Below are positions 60,079 to 62,444 of a stretch of 62,444 nt of DNA, in pieces. Both the position numbers and the translations under genes were made by a program. Origin of the DNA: Micromonospora inaquosa. GTDB taxonomy: Bacteria > Actinomycetota > Actinomycetes > Mycobacteriales > Micromonosporaceae. Every line of letters begins with the position of its first letter. Position 1 is the first letter of the stretch. The notes under the pieces are model-generated. The model worked only from the letters and a program-made list of their open reading frames with translations, made no database searches and had not been told where the DNA came from. Where the stretch lies: the NCBI RefSeq assembly GCF_003857055.1, contig NZ_QGSZ01000214.1:1-62444 (forward strand), read 5' to 3'.

Positions 60079-60082
60079 TGAT
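60077..60082 (+). promoter_or_regulatory. -10 box of the MarR gene
   Basis: TATGAT lies exactly 6 nt before the ATG at 60089. The spacer AAGAGG resembles a Shine-Dalgarno but abuts the start codon, so leaderless initiation is more likely. Confidence 0.55.
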
Positions 60083-60088
60083 AAGAGG

Positions 60089-60562
60089 ATGACCAACCCG
60101 TCCTCAGCGACTCCGCAACCTCTCACCTGCGACGAGGAAGCCCTGGTCCGCGCCCTGGGCCAGGTCATGCACGTGCTGCCCCGCACGATCGACGCCGACA
60201 TGGTCGGTGACCGTCAGCTACCGCTCACCGAGTACACCGCGCTGATGAACCTCTCCGAGACACCGGACCGCCGGATGCGCATGAACGAACTCGCGGCGCT
60301 CTGCCACCTCTCCCTCAGCGGCATGACCCGCACCATCATCCGGCTGGAGACGCAGGGCCTGGTTCGGCGGGAACGGTGCGAGGAGGACGCGCGCGGCTGG
60401 AACGCCGTCCTCACCGACGCGGGCTTCGCCCGCCTGGAAGAGTCCTGGCCCAGCCACCTGGCCGCCGTGCGCCGCCGGTTCCTCCAGCACTTCGAGGGCT
60501 TCGACCTCGCCCAACTGGCCCGCGCGTTCCAACGGGCCGGCATGGCAGAGCCGACCGACTGA
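60089..60562 (+). CDS. MarR-family transcriptional regulator
   Basis: This 157-residue protein has the MarR winged helix (LPLTEYTALMNLSETPDRRMRMNELAALCHLSLSGMTRTIIRLETQGLVRRERCEEDARGWNAVLTDAG, about 45-115). One Cys in the recognition region and one in the wing (RERCEED) could sense oxidants. It is divergent from the FMN reductase, with matching boxes at both promoters, so it probably represses both genes. Confidence 0.92.
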   Translation: MTNPSSATPQPLTCDEEALVRALGQVMHVLPRTIDADMVGDRQLPLTEYTALMNLSETPDRRMRMNELAALCHLSLSGMTRTIIRLETQGLVRRERCEEDARGWNAVLTDAGFARLEESWPSHLAAVRRRFLQHFEGFDLAQLARAFQRAGMAEPTD

Positions 60563-60632
60563 ACGCGCTGCTCAAAAGTCCCAGCCGCCTATCGCACCCG
60601 TCGGCTCGCGCGCAGACCAACCGCGATCGCGG

Positions 60633-62444
60633 TCACCGGGTCGGGGCATGGGCGGCGAGCGGGTTGGTGAGGGTGCCGACGAACTGGAGTGCCGCCGACG
60701 GGTCGGCCAGGTCGATCATCTGCTGGTTGTCGCGCAACTGCAGTCGGTTGAGGCAGGACAGCGTGAACTCCGGGGCGAACAGGTCGTAGTGACGGACCCG
60801 CTCGGCCAGGTGTGGCACGTGATCGAAGTAGTCGGCGGCGCAGGTCGCGACCGTCCGCCAGAAGTCGTCCTCGGCCAGCACACCCGCCTCGACCAGGACC
60901 GCGTTGAGGTGCCGCAGGAAGCAGTCCACCACGTCGGTGAAGATGGTCAGCAGCTTGGTGTCGTCGGGCACCTCGACGCGGATCCGTTCCACCGCCGCCG
61001 GCAGCTCGACCTCGTCGCTGAGCACCGCGATCTCCTCGGCGATGTCCTTGAAGATCACCCGCTGGACGGTGTCCTGCTCGTCGAGGACCAGGATGACGTT
61101 CTCACCGTGCGGCATGAAGGCCAGGTCGTGGGCGTAGAAGCTGTGCAGCAGCGGGGTCAGGTAGGCGTCCAGGTAGCGGCGCAACCACACCTCGGGCGCC
61201 AGGCCGGACCGGGCGATCAGCGCCGCCGCCAGTGAGCCGCCCTCGTCGTCGACGTGCAGCAGCGCGGCCATGGTGGACAGTCGCTCCCCCGGCGCCAGGT
61301 CGGGCACCGGGCTCTCCCGCCACAGGGCGGCCAACATCTTGCGGTACGGCGAGGTGCGGTCGGTCGCCGCCTCGTACTGCCGGTGCCGGTAGCCCACCGC
61401 GGCCCGCTCCCGGATGACGGTCAGGCCGGTGCCGGTCAGCACCTCGTCGCCGGCGATCAGGTCGGCCAACCAGTCGTTGATCGCCGGGGTGGCCGCCATG
61501 TACGCGGCCGACAACCCCCGCATGAAGCCCATGTTCAGCACCGACAGCGCGGTCTTGACGTAGTGCCGACCCGGCTCGCTGACGTTGAAGAAGGTACGGA
61601 TGGACTGCTGGGCGAGGTACACGTCCGGCCCGGGGCCGAGGTGCACCAGCCGACGTTCGGCCAGCTCCCCGGCGAAGGTGACGGCCAGCTTGTTCCACCA
61701 CTGCCACGGGTGCGCCGGGATCAGGTGGTAGTCGACGAGGTCCAGCCCGAGATCGGCCATCGTGGCCGCGAACCGGGCCCGGGTCTCGGCGTCCAGTTCA
61801 CTCTCGATGAGCGTGTCGTAGTCGAGGTCGGCGGCGCTGCTGAACGTCGAATGGTCCCGGTGCGCGGCCAGCCACTCCAGTCGCACCGGCGCGGCGGCCT
61901 CCGGGGCGTACCGGTGGTACTCGTCGACGCCGAAGCCGAGCCGACCGTTGTTCGCCACGAAGCAGGGGTGGCCCTCGGTCATCGAGGTCTCGATGGTCTG
62001 GAAGTCCGCGTCGGCCAGCTCGGCGGCGCTCGGCGCGGCCTGGGCCAGCTTGTACGCCGTACCGGCCAACGTCGAGGTGATCTCCTCCAGGTAGACCGGG
62101 AGCACCCGCGCCGAGAGCCCGAGGGTGTCGCGCAGTTCGACGATGAGGTCCACCGCGTCCGGTGCCAGCGACGTGCCGTCGCGGTGCCGGGTGATGCTGT
62201 CCGCGTCGATCTGCCAGTGCGCCAGGGCGAGCAGCCGCGCCGCGAACCGGTAGGTGACAGTGCCGTCGTCGCTGCGGACCTCGTACCACTGCCGGTCGTC
62301 GGGGCCGGCCACGGCCTGCGGGGTGAGCAGCCGTTCGTGGGTGAACTCGGCGAGCGCCTTGCGGACCAGCAGCCGGTTGGCCCGGGCCCAACGCCCCGGG
62401 GTGAGGTGCCCGACCCGATCGCCGCCGGCGGGGTAGGCGGTGGT
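60633..62444 (-). CDS. IucA/IucC-family NIS siderophore synthetase (DesD-like), 5-prime end cut
   Basis: The frame is open to the window edge (603 residues seen), and the visible start VGHLTPGRWARANRLLVRKALAEFTHERLL resembles the first 20-40 residues of DesD, so only a few residues are missing. NIS synthetases join hydroxamates to carboxylates with ATP. Motifs include TEGHPCFVANNGRLGFG and LIPAHPWQWWNKL (ATP-binding region), IRTFFNVSEPGRHYVKTALSVLNMGF, and HGENVILVLDEQDTVQRVIFKDI in the C-terminal FhuF-like part. DesD-type enzymes trimerise and cyclise N-succinylcadaverine units into desferrioxamine. Companion genes would lie beyond the right edge. Confidence 0.92.
   Translation of the reverse strand, partial: TTAYPAGGDRVGHLTPGRWARANRLLVRKALAEFTHERLLTPQAVAGPDDRQWYEVRSDDGTVTYRFAARLLALAHWQIDADSITRHRDGTSLAPDAVDLIVELRDTLGLSARVLPVYLEEITSTLAGTAYKLAQAAPSAAELADADFQTIETSMTEGHPCFVANNGRLGFGVDEYHRYAPEAAAPVRLEWLAAHRDHSTFSSAADLDYDTLIESELDAETRARFAATMADLGLDLVDYHLIPAHPWQWWNKLAVTFAGELAERRLVHLGPGPDVYLAQQSIRTFFNVSEPGRHYVKTALSVLNMGFMRGLSAAYMAATPAINDWLADLIAGDEVLTGTGLTVIRERAAVGYRHRQYEAATDRTSPYRKMLAALWRESPVPDLAPGERLSTMAALLHVDDEGGSLAAALIARSGLAPEVWLRRYLDAYLTPLLHSFYAHDLAFMPHGENVILVLDEQDTVQRVIFKDIAEEIAVLSDEVELPAAVERIRVEVPDDTKLLTIFTDVVDCFLRHLNAVLVEAGVLAEDDFWRTVATCAADYFDHVPHLAERVRHYDLFAPEFTLSCLNRLQLRDNQQMIDLADPSAALQFVGTLTNPLAAHAPTR

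Noticed and set aside
60620..60633. ACCGCGATCGCGGT palindrome as an operator or terminator
   Set aside because: It is a perfect 14-bp palindrome but has no loop and lies at the end of the siderophore gene, away from any promoter. It is probably chance in GC-rich sequence.
1..62444. CRISPR arrays, tRNA or rRNA genes, insertion sequences
   Set aside because: No regularly spaced direct repeats, no T-arm/CCA-like patterns and no transposase or integrase motifs were seen. A covariance-model scan would be needed for a firm negative.

Overview
The window looks like a chromosomal stretch of a high-GC filamentous actinomycete, most likely Micromonospora or a close relative. This is inferred from the very strong G/C third-position bias, frequent GTG starts, many ATGA/GTGA gene overlaps, and families typical of that group (DUF574 methyltransferase, SCO5389-type protein, TMEM175/DUF1211 channel, IucA/IucC siderophore synthetase). 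No tRNA, rRNA, CRISPR array, transposase or integrase was recognised. Gene identities rest on motifs and remembered family features, not on database searches.

Layout. 1-6.5 kb: start of a secreted protein, a ROK repressor, and a sugar ABC operon ending in a GH1 beta-glycosidase. 6.5-11.5 kb: a TMEM175-type channel, a molybdopterin nucleotidyltransferase and a three-subunit molybdenum hydroxylase of the PaoABC aldehyde-oxidoreductase type. 11.5-15.7 kb: ArsR/SRPBCC pair, NUDIX hydrolase, DUF574 methyltransferase, and a duplicated-domain protein fused to an AbiEii-like nucleotidyltransferase. 15.7-23.5 kb: an ABC exporter that appears broken, a cyclic-nucleotide-domain histidine kinase with a response regulator/thioredoxin-reductase fusion, a membrane-embedded alpha/beta hydrolase, and smpB. 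23.6-28.8 kb: SCO5389-like gene, aldo/keto reductase with HxlR regulator, and the molybdate operon (HTH-TOBE, modABC), which probably supplies the hydroxylase at 7.8-11.5 kb.

28.8-36.4 kb: Phd-like orphan antitoxin, GNAT, PIG-V-type mannosyltransferase, a flavoprotein, a PP2C-like phosphatase, and a divergent TetR/TetX-like pair sharing a 40-bp palindrome that covers both promoters. 36.4-43.8 kb: a degenerate stretch, then a 1154-residue secreted ThuA/sugar-dehydrogenase/PKD/CBM protein facing a 1024-residue subtilisin, with strong hairpins between them. 44-55.7 kb: a frameshifted gene and the most intriguing block, a seven-gene operon (NMT1-type ABC transporter, Gfo/Idh oxidoreductase, DUF993 protein, sugar isomerase/epimerase, NCS1 permease). 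It adjoins a cupin gene and a LacI repressor gene, and matching operator-like palindromes sit on its promoter and in the LacI/cupin intergenic region. 55.7-62.4 kb: a 27-bp tandem repeat inside an inverted-repeat region, MFS exporter, LysR/SDR, MarR/FMN-reductase, and a nearly complete NIS siderophore synthetase cut by the window end.

Two themes recur. Many first genes carry a TANNNT hexamer exactly 6 nt before a GTG or ATG start with no Shine-Dalgarno, the signature of leaderless transcripts. Carbohydrate genes carry LacI-type palindromes (GAAAGCGCTTTC and relatives) at promoters. Three genes look broken by frameshift or internal deletion: the ABC exporter, the 44-kb gene and the small 36.7-kb gene.
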